Shown here: piece by piece, positions 1 to 6,988 of the stretch
Layout: each line of letters begins with the position of its first letter
How positions within the stretch are numbered: the stretch's first letter is position 1
NCBI GenBank assembly: GCA_017416285.1
Contig: JAFQCU010000032.1
Coordinates: forward strand, 56,674 to 120,673
DNA length: 64,000 bases
Direction of reading: 5' to 3'
Source of the DNA: Clostridia bacterium
Lineage (GTDB): Bacteria > Bacillota > Clostridia > Oscillospirales > Acutalibacteraceae
Program-made: the position numbers and the translations under genes
The notes under the pieces: generated by a model
Told to the model about the DNA's origin: nothing
Seen by the model: only the letters and a program-made list of their open reading frames with translations
The model's database searches: none

Positions 1-981
1 CAGCTTCCAATGGCTAGCACTACCAAAATCATGACGGGGCTTTTGCTTTGTGAATACGGAAATCTTGACCGTGAAATCACAGTTACAGCCGAAATGGTAA
101 GGGTTGAGGGCTCGTCAATGGGTTTGCTAGCGGGCGATAAGGTAACGCTTCACGATTTGCTATACGGTCTTATGCTGGCATCTGGCAATGATGCGGCGAA
201 TACGATTGCTATTGTTATGGCGGGCAGTATACCCGACTTTGCCGAGCTGATGAACCGCAAAGCAGCAGAAATCGGGCTTAAAAACACACACTTTGTTACA
301 CCATCGGGTCTTGATGATGATAACCATTATACCACCGCTTACGATTTGGCGATGCTCGCCAAATACGCAATGCAAAATGAAGCCTTTGCACAGGCAGTGT
401 CTAGCAAAAGCGCAACGCTTTATTATGGAAATCCGCCTTACAGACGTACCCTTACAAATCATAACAAGCTGCTAAAAAGCATAGATGGTTGTGTGGGTGT
501 TAAAACGGGGTTTACAAAAAAATCGGGCAGATGTTTGGTGTCTGCTGTAAGGCGTGACGGCAAATATGTTATTGCTGTAACCCTTAATGCACCTAATGAT
601 TGGCAAGACCATAAAAATATGCTTGAGTATGGTCTTTCTAAAATTATTCAAACTGAAATTTTACCACAAAAAAGTGAATATAAAATCCCCGTTATTAGCG
701 GTGTGGATGATAATTTAACAGTAAAGGTTGAACCATTTTTGCTTAACAGTGCTGAAAGTGAGGGCTTTAGCTGTGAGGTTTATTTGCCTGCCTTTGTTTT
801 TGCACCAATCAAGAAGGGCGAGGTAATCGGCAAGGCAGTTTATAAGCAAAACGGTGAAATTCTTATTGAAAGGCAAATCACCGCTGATAGTGAGATTAAG
901 CTTTATACACCTAATAAGAAAAATAATAAAAGTATATTCGATATTTTTTTACATATAGCACAATTTGTTTTAGGAGATTAA
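1..981 (+). CDS. D-alanyl-D-alanine carboxypeptidase (DacF/PBP5 type), 5' end missing
   Basis: Low-molecular-weight penicillin-binding protein that trims the terminal D-Ala from peptidoglycan stem peptides outside the membrane. All three serine-peptidase S11 motifs are visible: the catalytic STTK tetrad at 16-27, SGN followed by DAAN at about 181-192, and KTG at about 502-510 in GVKTGFTKKSGR. The frame is open from base 1, and family members have a signal peptide and roughly 40-60 residues ahead of STTK, so the true start lies left of the window and the ATG at 10 is internal. The C-terminal part fits the PBP5 C-terminal beta domain (about residues 225-300) and a short hydrophobic tail that could anchor it to the membrane. 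The stop is followed after 1 bp by rluB, so the two are probably co-transcribed. The family call is firm; which paralogue it is cannot be decided. Confidence 0.93.
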   Translation, partial: QLPMASTTKIMTGLLLCEYGNLDREITVTAEMVRVEGSSMGLLAGDKVTLHDLLYGLMLASGNDAANTIAIVMAGSIPDFAELMNRKAAEIGLKNTHFVTPSGLDDDNHYTTAYDLAMLAKYAMQNEAFAQAVSSKSATLYYGNPPYRRTLTNHNKLLKSIDGCVGVKTGFTKKSGRCLVSAVRRDGKYVIAVTLNAPNDWQDHKNMLEYGLSKIIQTEILPQKSEYKIPVISGVDDNLTVKVEPFLLNSAESEGFSCEVYLPAFVFAPIKKGEVIGKAVYKQNGEILIERQITADSEIKLYTPNKKNNKSIFDIFLHIAQFVLGD

Positions 982-982
982 A

Positions 983-1729
983 ATGAAGGATAACAAAATT
1001 AGATTGCAAAAGCACTTGGCTGAATGTGGCATTGCTTCACGCCGCAAGGCTGAAGAGCTTATCGAAATGGGCAAGGTAAAGGTGAACGGTCACGTGGCTA
1101 TTATCGGTCAAAAGGTTGACCCCAAGCGTGATAAAATCACCGTTCGTGGCAAAACCGTTGTTGCGGGCAAAAATGAAAAGGTTTATATAATGCTTCATAA
1201 GCCACGTGGTTTTGTTACCACCACAAGCGATGAAAAAGGCAGAAAATGTGTTACCGATTTGGTTAAGGATGCGGGCGAGCGCCTTTTCCCTGTAGGCAGA
1301 CTTGATATGAATTCCGAAGGTCTTTTGTTTTTAACAAACGATGGTGAATTTGCCAATAAGCTTACACACCCATCATCACACGTTAATAAAACATACCGTG
1401 TAACCGTTGCGGGCGAGGTGGCCGATGAAAAGCTTTTAACATTGTCGGAAGGCAGTATTGAGCTTGACGGTAAAAAGGTTTTACCCTGTGACTGCTTTGT
1501 GGCCGAAAGAAAGCCTGACAGAACCGTGCTTATTTTCATTATAAGCGAGGGCAGAAACCGTCAGATACGCCGTATGTGTGAAGCGGTTAATTTAGAGGTT
1601 TTGCGCCTTAAACGTACCGAAATTGCAGGTGTTAAGCTTGGTATGCTGCCCCGTGGCAGCTGGCGCAATCTTAACGAACGTGAAATGCGCCGACTTACAA
1701 ATATTACGCAAATGAAGGAAAGTAATTAA
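983..1729 (+). CDS. rluB: Ribosomal large/small subunit pseudouridine synthase RluB/RsuA family
   Basis: Isomerises a specific uridine in rRNA to pseudouridine. The 248-residue protein has an N-terminal S4 RNA-binding domain (residues 1-60, RLQKHLAECGIASRRKAEELI region) and then the RsuA/RluB catalytic domain, with the catalytic Asp in the GRLDMNSEGLLFLTNDG motif near residue 106 and the family motif GRNRQIRRM near residue 191. Length and domain order are normal. It starts 1 bp after the carboxypeptidase stop and its own stop is immediately followed by the next gene. Clostridia often carry a single rluB-like enzyme for 23S rRNA, so RluB is favoured over RsuA, though sequence inspection alone does not prove the target base. 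Confidence 0.92.
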   Translation: MKDNKIRLQKHLAECGIASRRKAEELIEMGKVKVNGHVAIIGQKVDPKRDKITVRGKTVVAGKNEKVYIMLHKPRGFVTTTSDEKGRKCVTDLVKDAGERLFPVGRLDMNSEGLLFLTNDGEFANKLTHPSSHVNKTYRVTVAGEVADEKLLTLSEGSIELDGKKVLPCDCFVAERKPDRTVLIFIISEGRNRQIRRMCEAVNLEVLRLKRTEIAGVKLGMLPRGSWRNLNEREMRRLTNITQMKESN

Positions 1730-2098
1730 ATGTTAGTTTTAAAACCTACTGATGATAAAAATTTAATTAAAGAATATTACGAAAAGGAAAATATCCCTTT
1801 TACCGACGCTTCAAACCTGCTTTTGGCAACTGATAGGGAAGAGGTTTTGGGTTATTGCCTTTTTGATATTAATTCGGCACTAACTGTTTATAAAATCGAA
1901 CCAATGGATGATATCTTCTTGCTTGACGGTGTGCTTCGCAGTACCTTGCATGTTGGTTGTGAGCGTGGTGTGTGCGATGCGTTTTATGCCGAAACTGCCC
2001 CCGAAGCCGTTTTCGAAAGCTTGGGTTTTGTAAAAGATAAGGCGGAAAAGCGTTTAGATATTGATAAACTTTTCAAAAGCTGCTGTGACTGCAAATAA
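1730..2098 (+). CDS. Small GNAT-like (acetyltransferase fold) protein
   Basis: A 122-residue protein starting with the base after the rluB stop, so translationally coupled to it. The pattern (LLLATDREEVLGYCLFDI strand pair, a middle segment FLLDGVLRSTLHVGCERGV where GNAT proteins bind acetyl-CoA, and a C-terminal ESLGFVKDK) resembles a short GNAT N-acetyltransferase. The canonical Q/RxxGxG/A acetyl-CoA loop is not clearly present, so it may be degenerate or inactive. Substrate unknown. It is the last gene before tRNA-Leu; no obvious terminator separates its stop from the tRNA promoter at 2123. Confidence 0.6.
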   Translation: MLVLKPTDDKNLIKEYYEKENIPFTDASNLLLATDREEVLGYCLFDINSALTVYKIEPMDDIFLLDGVLRSTLHVGCERGVCDAFYAETAPEAVFESLGFVKDKAEKRLDIDKLFKSCCDCK

Positions 2099-2122
2099 TT
2101 TTTAAAAAGGCAGAAAAAACAC

Positions 2123-2151
2123 TTGACAAAGTATCTAAAATATTATATTAT
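2123..2151 (+). promoter_or_regulatory. Promoter of tRNA-Leu
   Basis: TTGACA at 2123-2128 and TATTAT at 2146-2151 with a 17-bp spacer. The predicted start near 2158 falls just before the mature tRNA 5' end at 2161. Confidence 0.8.
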
Positions 2152-2160
2152 TTTAGATAT

Positions 2161-2247
2161 GCCGATGTGGTGGAATAGGCAGACACAAGGGACTTAAAAT
2201 CCCTCGGTAGCAATATCGTACCGGTTCAAGTCCGGTCATCGGCACCA
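2161..2247 (+). tRNA. tRNA-Leu (anticodon UAA)
   Basis: An 87-nt class II tRNA. The 7-bp acceptor stem pairs 2161-2167 with 2237-2243, followed by discriminator A at 2244 and an encoded CCA at 2245-2247. The anticodon stem pairs 2188-2192 with 2200-2204 around the loop CTTAAAA, giving anticodon TAA at 2195-2197. The long variable arm follows, and the T-arm contains GGTTCAAGTCC. It has its own promoter and an immediate strong terminator, so it is a single-gene transcription unit. Confidence 0.97.
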
Positions 2248-2290
2248 AACGAAAAATCCGTTCTCGTAAGAGGACGGATTTTTCGTTTGT
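2247..2290 (+). terminator. Terminator of tRNA-Leu
   Basis: A perfect 15-bp stem (2247-2261 with 2274-2288) around a 12-nt loop. The 3' arm holds the T-rich stretch. The reverse complement of the 5' arm reappears at 2335-2346 (see findings). Confidence 0.85.
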
Positions 2291-2413
2291 ATTATTCATT
2301 TTTCAATATTCATCATTCATTATTCATTAAATAAAGAACGGATTTTCAAATGAATAATGAAAAATGAAGTCGCTTTGCTGATGAATAATGAATAATTATT
2401 GCGGCTTCGCCGC
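2291..2413 (+). repeat. Composite intergenic repeat 1 (heptamer arrays plus mini-palindromes)
   Basis: Five tandem 7-mers of type ATTCATT at 2294-2328 are followed by AGAACGGATTTT at 2335-2346, which repeats one arm of the tRNA terminator. Then come inverted 7-mers of type AATGAAT at 2349-2369 and 2381-2393, interrupted by GTCGCTTTGC at 2369-2378, and a perfect mini-palindrome GCGGC-TTC-GCCGC at 2401-2413. The two heptamer arrays are complementary and could form one long hairpin. The architecture matches the element at 2907-3030. No coding potential is evident. Confidence 0.75.
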
Positions 2414-2427
2414 TTTTGTGCTATAAT
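2399..2427 (+). promoter_or_regulatory. Promoter of the gene at 2449
   Basis: TTGCGG at 2399-2404, a 17-bp spacer and TATAAT at 2422-2427 preceded by TGC (extended -10). The surrounding module CCGCTTTTnTGCTATAATA...GGCGGTGA is repeated almost exactly at 3033-3075. Confidence 0.7.
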
Positions 2428-2448
2428 ACACCCAAGGCGGTGATGATA

Positions 2449-2850
2449 TTGCGTTGGAGTGATAAGTTTAAAAGACGTTTTGATTTAACTTATGAATTAG
2501 TAAAAGATGAATTTTCTGAAATTAGGTTTCCTTGTTATGGCGGTAGATTTTGGTGGCGTTTCGGCAAACGCAGATTTGATGTCTGTTATTTATATTTAAC
2601 TCCAAGCAGTTTCGTATATACCTATAGTGGTGGCTATAAGTATGAAATTCCTTTAAATGAAATAGCAAAAGCAACTGTTAAAAAGGGTTTCTTATTTAAA
2701 AGACATTACCATATTCGTTTTCGCGCGGAGAGAAATTATCATTTTATAATTTACGATATGAGAGATTTTGATACCGCACTGACGGGCGCAAGTTCTGAAA
2801 ATGTGAGAAATTTTCTTGATACATTAAAAATGAAAGTCAATATAGAATAA
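2449..2850 (+). CDS. Hypothetical protein, basic, aromatic-rich
   Basis: A 133-residue protein of unknown function. The start is placed at the TTG at 2449 because GGCGGTG (2436-2442) sits at the same distance from it as in the parallel module before the gene at 3081. The ATG at 2443 is only two bases from that site and is the alternative. The sequence shows a Trp/Tyr/Phe-rich, Arg/Lys-rich beta-strand pattern (WWRFGKRRFDVCYLYL, then FVYTYSGGYKYEIPLNEI) reminiscent of small PH-like or YcxB-like cytoplasmic beta-barrel domains, but no family is claimed. No signal peptide or membrane helix is visible. It is monocistronic: own promoter upstream and strong terminator at 2910. Confidence 0.6.
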   Translation: MRWSDKFKRRFDLTYELVKDEFSEIRFPCYGGRFWWRFGKRRFDVCYLYLTPSSFVYTYSGGYKYEIPLNEIAKATVKKGFLFKRHYHIRFRAERNYHFIIYDMRDFDTALTGASSENVRNFLDTLKMKVNIE

Positions 2851-2906
2851 AATTTAGAAAATCAAGTTTTTAGGCACATTTTATTCGTGTCACTAAGTTC
2901 AAACTA

Positions 2907-3030
2907 CCCAAAAATCCCGAATGCGAAAGCGTTCGGGATTTTACTTTTTCACTATTCACTTTTCACTCTTCACTAAAACTCGCATTCGGGATTTTTGGGA
3001 AGTAAGAAGTAATAGTGAATAGTGAAGAAG
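2907..3030 (+). repeat. Composite intergenic repeat 2 (terminator arm copy plus heptamer arrays)
   Basis: The 20 nt at 2907-2926 (outer 5' side of the terminator) recur as an exact reverse complement at 2980-2999. Between them lie four tandem 7-mers of type TTCACTN with TTC at 2948, 2955, 2962 and 2969. After the second arm come inverted 7-mers of type AGTGAAT at 3014-3027 and degenerate ones from 3001. The layout is the same as in repeat 1, but the heptamer and arm sequences differ. Confidence 0.75.
2910..2945 (+). terminator. Terminator after the gene at 2449
   Basis: The stem AAATCCCGAATGC pairs with GCGTTCGGGATTT around a GAAA tetraloop and is followed by a T-rich run. It is the first part of composite repeat 2. 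Confidence 0.8.
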
Positions 3031-3032
3031 TA

Positions 3033-3061
3033 TTGCACCTCCACCGCTTTTATGCTATAAT
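3033..3061 (+). promoter_or_regulatory. Promoter of the gene at 3081
   Basis: TTGCAC at 3033-3038, 17-bp spacer, TATAAT at 3056-3061 with an upstream TGC. It is nearly identical in layout and downstream sequence to the promoter at 2399-2427. Confidence 0.7.
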
Positions 3062-3080
3062 AAACATAGGCGGTGAGAAT

Positions 3081-3461
3081 ATGAAAAAATTTTCATTTAT
3101 TATCAACTTTATTCCGCTTTTGGCATGGCTTTTGTGGTTTGTTGGTGCCGCTTGTGATGTTTCGTGGATGATTGAATATCAATTTTTCATATTATTGGTT
3201 TTGCCGCCGATTTTTTCAGTTTTGAATTTTTTATTATCAAAAGAACAAAACTCCTTTTTAAAACGAAATGGAATGTTTGCTCTGTTTGATTTAATCGGTC
3301 AATTTATTTCGGGTGCGTTGTATATGAGCTTTATTTCAAACGACCCTGAAACTCCGCCTGTGATTAATACCTTTGCTGTTTTTTCGGTTATATACATAAT
3401 GGTTTTAACTCTGGCTGGATATCTTATTAAAATGCTTATTACCAAAAATAAAATGCTGTAA
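3081..3461 (+). CDS. Small integral membrane protein, function unknown
   Basis: A 126-residue protein starting at the ATG preceded by GGCGGTGAGAAT; a longer reading from 3015 would begin upstream of the promoter -10 and is rejected. Four hydrophobic segments (about residues 5-25, 32-52, 66-90 and 98-118) predict four membrane helices with short loops, and there is a basic C-terminus. No enzyme motif is visible. It stands alone behind its own promoter and is followed by a lipoprotein gene 25 bp downstream, so both products may act at the envelope. No family is recognised. Confidence 0.65.
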   Translation: MKKFSFIINFIPLLAWLLWFVGAACDVSWMIEYQFFILLVLPPIFSVLNFLLSKEQNSFLKRNGMFALFDLIGQFISGALYMSFISNDPETPPVINTFAVFSVIYIMVLTLAGYLIKMLITKNKML

Positions 3462-3486
3462 TATTATTAAAATCAGGGGATACTTT

Positions 3487-4122
3487 ATGAAAAAGTTGGC
3501 TTGTTTAATGCTTATGGTACTCATTGTTTTGACATTTTCTTGTTGTAAAAATAATGAAAATGGCTTTTCTGCGACTGGTGCTGACGAATATTTTAATACC
3601 TTTGAAAATTTTGAAAATACTTTTACCGAAATTTACGTAAAAGAAAAGAATTATGAAATAAGGCACAGCAAATACCATGTCGGTGATTTTTATACCGTTT
3701 ACGATAATTACGGCAATCTGCTTGACAAAGGTTATCACGGTTATCGAGGAAGTTTTAATATTTCTCAAAAAGATAATGTTGTGACACTTGAATATGGTTT
3801 CGGTGGGACATACGTTTTTCCGAAATACAGAATGTATGATATTGAAAAAGGTATGGTTTCCCGTTATTTTGAAGGTCCGATTGCATTGAAGGATAACATG
3901 ATTGCGTCTTTTATAATAAAAGATGACAGGGCATACCTTACCGTTCAGGATATTTTTGATACAGACGTGTTTTGTAAAGAGTTTTCGATAAATATGGATA
4001 AGTTTTATCATTTACAAATCGAAGAAGTGTATTTTGCAGATGATGGTAAAAAAGTTTTCATAAAACATTATGAAGATGATTATGAAAGTGATATTGTTGA
4101 AAAAAGTTTTGATTTATATTAA
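3487..4122 (+). CDS. Putative lipoprotein, function unknown
   Basis: A 211-residue protein with an N-terminal MKK, a hydrophobic stretch and a lipobox ending in LTFSC near residue 19, so it is predicted to be lipidated and tethered outside the membrane. The mature part is Asp/Glu/Tyr-rich with alternating beta-strand segments (YTVYDNYGNLLDKGYHGYRG, then YRMYDIEKGMVSRYFEG), possibly a beta-propeller-like or WG-repeat-like fold, but no family is claimed. It lies 25 bp after the small membrane protein gene and may be transcribed with it. A terminator follows at 4128. Confidence 0.7.
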   Translation: MKKLACLMLMVLIVLTFSCCKNNENGFSATGADEYFNTFENFENTFTEIYVKEKNYEIRHSKYHVGDFYTVYDNYGNLLDKGYHGYRGSFNISQKDNVVTLEYGFGGTYVFPKYRMYDIEKGMVSRYFEGPIALKDNMIASFIIKDDRAYLTVQDIFDTDVFCKEFSINMDKFYHLQIEEVYFADDGKKVFIKHYEDDYESDIVEKSFDLY

Positions 4123-4127
4123 ACAGT

Positions 4128-4158
4128 AAAAGCCGCACTTCTGTGTGGCTTTTATTTT
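4128..4158 (+). terminator. Terminator after the lipoprotein gene
   Basis: AAAAGCCGCAC pairs with GTGTGGCTTTT (one G-T pair) around TTCT, followed by TATTTT. Confidence 0.8.
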
Positions 4159-4197
4159 GTGAAAATATTATATTTTTGCACTAAATGGGTTTAAAAC

Positions 4198-4226
4198 TTG
4201 TTATTTTTAAAGTCTTGTGCTACAAT
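4198..4226 (+). promoter_or_regulatory. Promoter of the DUF3267 gene
   Basis: TTGTTA at 4198-4203, 17-bp spacer, TACAAT at 4221-4226 with TGC in front of it. Confidence 0.55.
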
Positions 4227-4245
4227 TTCGGTACGAGGTGATTTT

Positions 4246-4827
4246 ATGAAAGCACTTAACATTTTGCCTGAGGGCTATAACCAAATTTATGAAATTGATT
4301 TACAAAAGGATAAGAAAAAATTATTACTTGTCAACGGCTTGGCGTTGGTAATCGCCGCTTTAATGATTGTTTCAATGAATTTTTACATACCGTTTTTTAC
4401 GCTGTTTAGCTTCGAACAGGGGACGAAACAGTATTTTATTCGCTTTGGTGTGCTTATGGTGTCGATAATTGCTTATATGGTTTTGCACGAATTAGTGCAC
4501 GGCATCACAATGAAAATCTGCGGTACGAAAAAGGTTAAATACGGCTTTACGGGGCTTTATGCCTTTGCGGGCAGTGATGATTATTACGATAAAAAGAGCT
4601 ATATAACCATTGCCTTGGCGCCTGTTGTTGTGTGGGGAGTTGTTATTGCGATTATCAACTGTCTAGTGCCAAATGAGTGGTTTTGGGTTGTTTATTTTAT
4701 TCAAATAATGAATATTTCGGGCGCTGCGGGTGATATATACGTTACTTGTAAGTTTTCTAAAATGCCAAGTGATATCTTGGTGCGAGACCACGGTGTTGGG
4801 ATGAAGGTTTATTCTAAAAACGGGTGA
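4246..4827 (+). CDS. Membrane metalloprotease-like protein (DUF3267 family)
   Basis: A 193-residue protein starting at the ATG after GAGGTGATTTT. It has hydrophobic segments at about residues 28-52, 72-92, 118-140 and 145-165. An HELVHG motif (HExxH type, near residue 84) lies inside the second hydrophobic segment, as in membrane zinc metalloproteases and the DUF3267 family. The further PSDILVRDHGVGMKVY tail is typical of DUF3267. Substrate unknown. Only 4 bp separate its stop from the broken beta-galactosidase gene, and the ribosome binding site of that gene overlaps this gene's end, so the pair were probably one operon. Confidence 0.75.
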   Translation: MKALNILPEGYNQIYEIDLQKDKKKLLLVNGLALVIAALMIVSMNFYIPFFTLFSFEQGTKQYFIRFGVLMVSIIAYMVLHELVHGITMKICGTKKVKYGFTGLYAFAGSDDYYDKKSYITIALAPVVVWGVVIAIINCLVPNEWFWVVYFIQIMNISGAAGDIYVTCKFSKMPSDILVRDHGVGMKVYSKNG

Positions 4828-4831
4828 TATT

Positions 4832-6420
4832 ATGTCAAAGCAAATTTTAACCTATGACAGCGAAAAATTTTATCTAAACGGTGAGGAATTCTATTTGGCG
4901 GTGGGGGATATTCATTATTTCAGAATTCACCCGACCGATTGGGAGCATCGCCTTAATTTAGCTAAGGATTTTGGGCTTACCGCAATTCAGGTTTACGTTC
5001 CTTGGCATCAACACGAAAGGGAAAAGGGCGTTTTCGATTTTACGGGAATACTTGACCTTGCGGCATTTTTAGAAACTGCACAAAGGGTTGGTTTAAAGGT
5101 TATGCTTCGCCCCGGACCGTATATCTGTTCCGAATTGGACCTTGGCGGTATGCCGGCGTGGTTGCTTCGGGATAAGGATATGCAATTTCGTTGTAGTCAT
5201 CCGGCGTTTTTAGAGGCGGTTTCGGATTATTTTAAGGTTTTATGTAACGTTTTTGTGCCCTATCTTTCAACCAATGGCGGACCGATTATTGCGGTTTGTA
5301 TTGAAAATGAATATGGCAGCTACGGCAATGACAAGGTTTACCTTAAAAATCTTCGCAAAATGCTTGAAAACGGCGGGGTGGATGTTCCGTTTTACACTAT
5401 CGACGGTGCGGTTAGGGCTATGATTTATAACGGCACAACCGATGACGCCTTCGTCGGACTTAATTTCAGAGCAAGGGTTGAGGATTGCCAAAACCCATTA
5501 AACGCTCATGCGGATTTATTGCCTGGTCTGCCAAAGTTTGCGGGTGAATTGTGGTCGGGCAGAAGTCAACACTTTACTAAGGAGTTTTCTTACCGAAAAA
5601 TATTTTCTGTGCCGTGATATTTTAGATGAATATTTGGGCCGTGAAAAGCGCAACCATACATATAATAAAAAAGCCCACTCAAGCATTTGAAGTAAAGCTT
5701 TGTGAAAGCGCTGATTTATTCGAAAACCTTGGTAATTTGGCAACTTGTGAAAAGGAATCACTTCAGCCGCTTACAATGGAGGAATTAGGTCAAAACCTTG
5801 GTTATGTTTTATATAACGTAAAGGTTGCGCCCGGCAGGTATACAGGTCCGCTTAATCTTTCCTATATTAATGATAAGGCAAACGTTTTCGTAAACGGCGA
5901 GTATAAGGGCGAATATCTGCGTGATGGTGAAAACTCACCCGTAATACTTACCAATACCGAAGATGGAATGGATGTTAATATTTCGGTGGAAAATCTTGGG
6001 CGTTATTCTAACCATAAAACCTATACCGAAAAAAAGGGTATTGTGGGTAACGTATCAATTTATTCCAACTGGTTTAATTGGAAGCAATGGTCACTGCCGC
6101 TTGATGATATAACGGGCTTACAATACAGCACGTTTAATTGTGTTAAACCCAATATGCCAACATTTTTAAAAGGCAAGTTCGATGCGAAGGCAGGGGTTGA
6201 TACCTTTATGCTGACTGATGGCTTTTCGCACGGTAACGTTTGGATAAACGGTTTTAATATTGGTCGTTTTTGGGATAAAGGACCAAGCCGTACCCTTTAC
6301 GTACCGGGCGGTCTTTTAAAAGAAAAGGATAACGTTATCGAAATTTTTGACGTTAAATATGACGGTCAAAAACAGACCGTATCCTTTATAGACCACAGCT
6401 TGCTTGAGGGGAATAATTAG
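4832..6420 (+). pseudogene. Broken beta-galactosidase (glycoside hydrolase family 35)
   Basis: The intact family (about 590 residues) removes beta-linked galactose from glycans. The first part (4832-5617) has the TIM-barrel start, the acid/base Glu in ENEYGSYG (about residue 158) and the nucleophile region with GELW (about residue 239). It then leaves frame: the family-like RDILDEYLG continues in another frame at 5616-5642, and the C-terminal beta-sandwich part resumes in a third frame from 5626, running from ATIHIIKKP through MEELGQNLGYVLYNV, FVNGEYKG and WINGFNIGRFWDKGP to 6420. About 60 residues that normally carry the NFYMFHGGTNFG segment and the YDYDA motif are absent, so this is an internal deletion plus at least one frameshift rather than a sequencing slip alone. 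The residual parts look well conserved, so the damage is recent. Confidence 0.85.
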
Positions 6421-6540
6421 AAAAAGGCTTACGCCTACGATAAGTTATGAGTGGCTGCGCCACGTTAAGATTGCCTTTGGCAAACTATGAACGGCTATGC
6501 CGTGTTATGAGTTGAGGTGTCGCTTTGCGACGGATATAAA
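6421..6540. repeat. String of five mini-palindromes (5-bp stem, 3-nt loop)
   Basis: Small palindromes lie at 6425-6436 (AGGC-TTAC-GCCT), 6451-6463 (GTGGC-TGC-GCCAC), 6471-6483 (TTGCC-TTT-GGCAA), 6491-6503 (ACGGC-TAT-GCCGT) and 6519-6531 (GTCGC-TTT-GCGAC). Three of them start exactly 20 bp apart. The linkers resemble the 7-mer GTTATGA. The last palindrome shares GTCGCTTTGC with 2369-2378 in composite repeat 1. No open reading frame covers it. Confidence 0.7.
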
Positions 6541-6557
6541 CTATAATTTGAAATAAA

Positions 6558-6599
6558 AATAACTGCGCTAGAGTGTTTTAAACTTCTAACGCAGTTATT
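6558..6599 (-). terminator. Terminator of the XRE gene (minus strand)
   Basis: A stem of about 15 bp with one mismatch, AATAACTGCG...CGCAGTTATT, overlaps the stop codon of the minus-strand gene and is followed on that strand by a T-rich tract. Confidence 0.75.
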
Positions 6600-6804
6600 C
6601 TTTTTCATCATCAATAAAAATTAAAACATCTTCAACCTTGCAATGAAGAATTTGGCATAAATCATTAAGTGTCACCGTACTTATAGGGCGGTTGTGTTTT
6701 AATCTGTCAAGCAAGCTTCGGCTGATTCCATATTCATTTATAAGTTTATAGGTTGAAAATCCTTTTTCTTTTAATGTTTTATATAGGGGCTCATAAGAAA
6801 TCAT
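6595..6804 (-). CDS. XRE/Cro-family DNA-binding regulator
   Basis: A 69-residue protein that is little more than a helix-turn-helix domain: YKTLKEKGFSTYKLINEYGISRSLLDRLKHNRPISTVTLNDLCQILHCKVEDVLIF matches the Cro/CI-type five-helix fold (residues 5-62). The second of two adjacent ATGs (6804) is chosen because it sits five bases after AGGTG. It lies divergent to a strong promoter whose -35 hexamer overlaps its own, with inverted repeats around both, so it probably represses itself and the divergent transcript. It resembles in kind, but is not identical to, the small XRE protein at 58458. Confidence 0.85.
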   Translation of the reverse strand: MISYEPLYKTLKEKGFSTYKLINEYGISRSLLDRLKHNRPISTVTLNDLCQILHCKVEDVLIFIDDEKE

Positions 6805-6824
6805 CATATCACCTCTTATATATT

Positions 6825-6899
6825 ATGATAATTTCTACTCTTTTACTTGACAATTCTCTATAAAACGAGTATAATTCTTTTGTGCTCGTTTAAAAGAGT
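6825..6899. promoter_or_regulatory. Overlapping divergent promoters with inverted repeats
   Basis: Plus promoter: TTGACA 6847-6852, 17-bp spacer, TATAAT 6870-6875. Minus promoter for the XRE gene: TTGTCA 6853-6848, 17-bp spacer, TATCAT 6830-6825. The two -35 boxes overlap. ACTCTTTTA at 6837-6845 is the exact reverse complement of 6891-6899. CTCTATAAAACGAG at 6856-6869 is a 12/14 reverse complement of 6885-6898 and brackets the plus -10. These are candidate operators for the XRE protein. Confidence 0.7.
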
Positions 6900-6988
6900 A
6901 TAAAGGCGTGAGGTAAAAAAGTTATTACGTGCTATCTGTCACACAGAAAGTATGAATAACCGACATTGCTATAATAGACAAAAGAATT

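Noticed and set aside
2294-2393. Heptamer arrays as a CRISPR array
   Set aside because: The units are 7 bp without unique spacers of 25-40 bp, and no cas genes are near.
3505-4011. Long minus-strand open frame of 168 codons inside the lipoprotein gene
   Set aside because: It is fully antisense to a gene with signal peptide, start site and terminator; its residues (Ile/Lys/Phe runs) look like reversed coding sequence.
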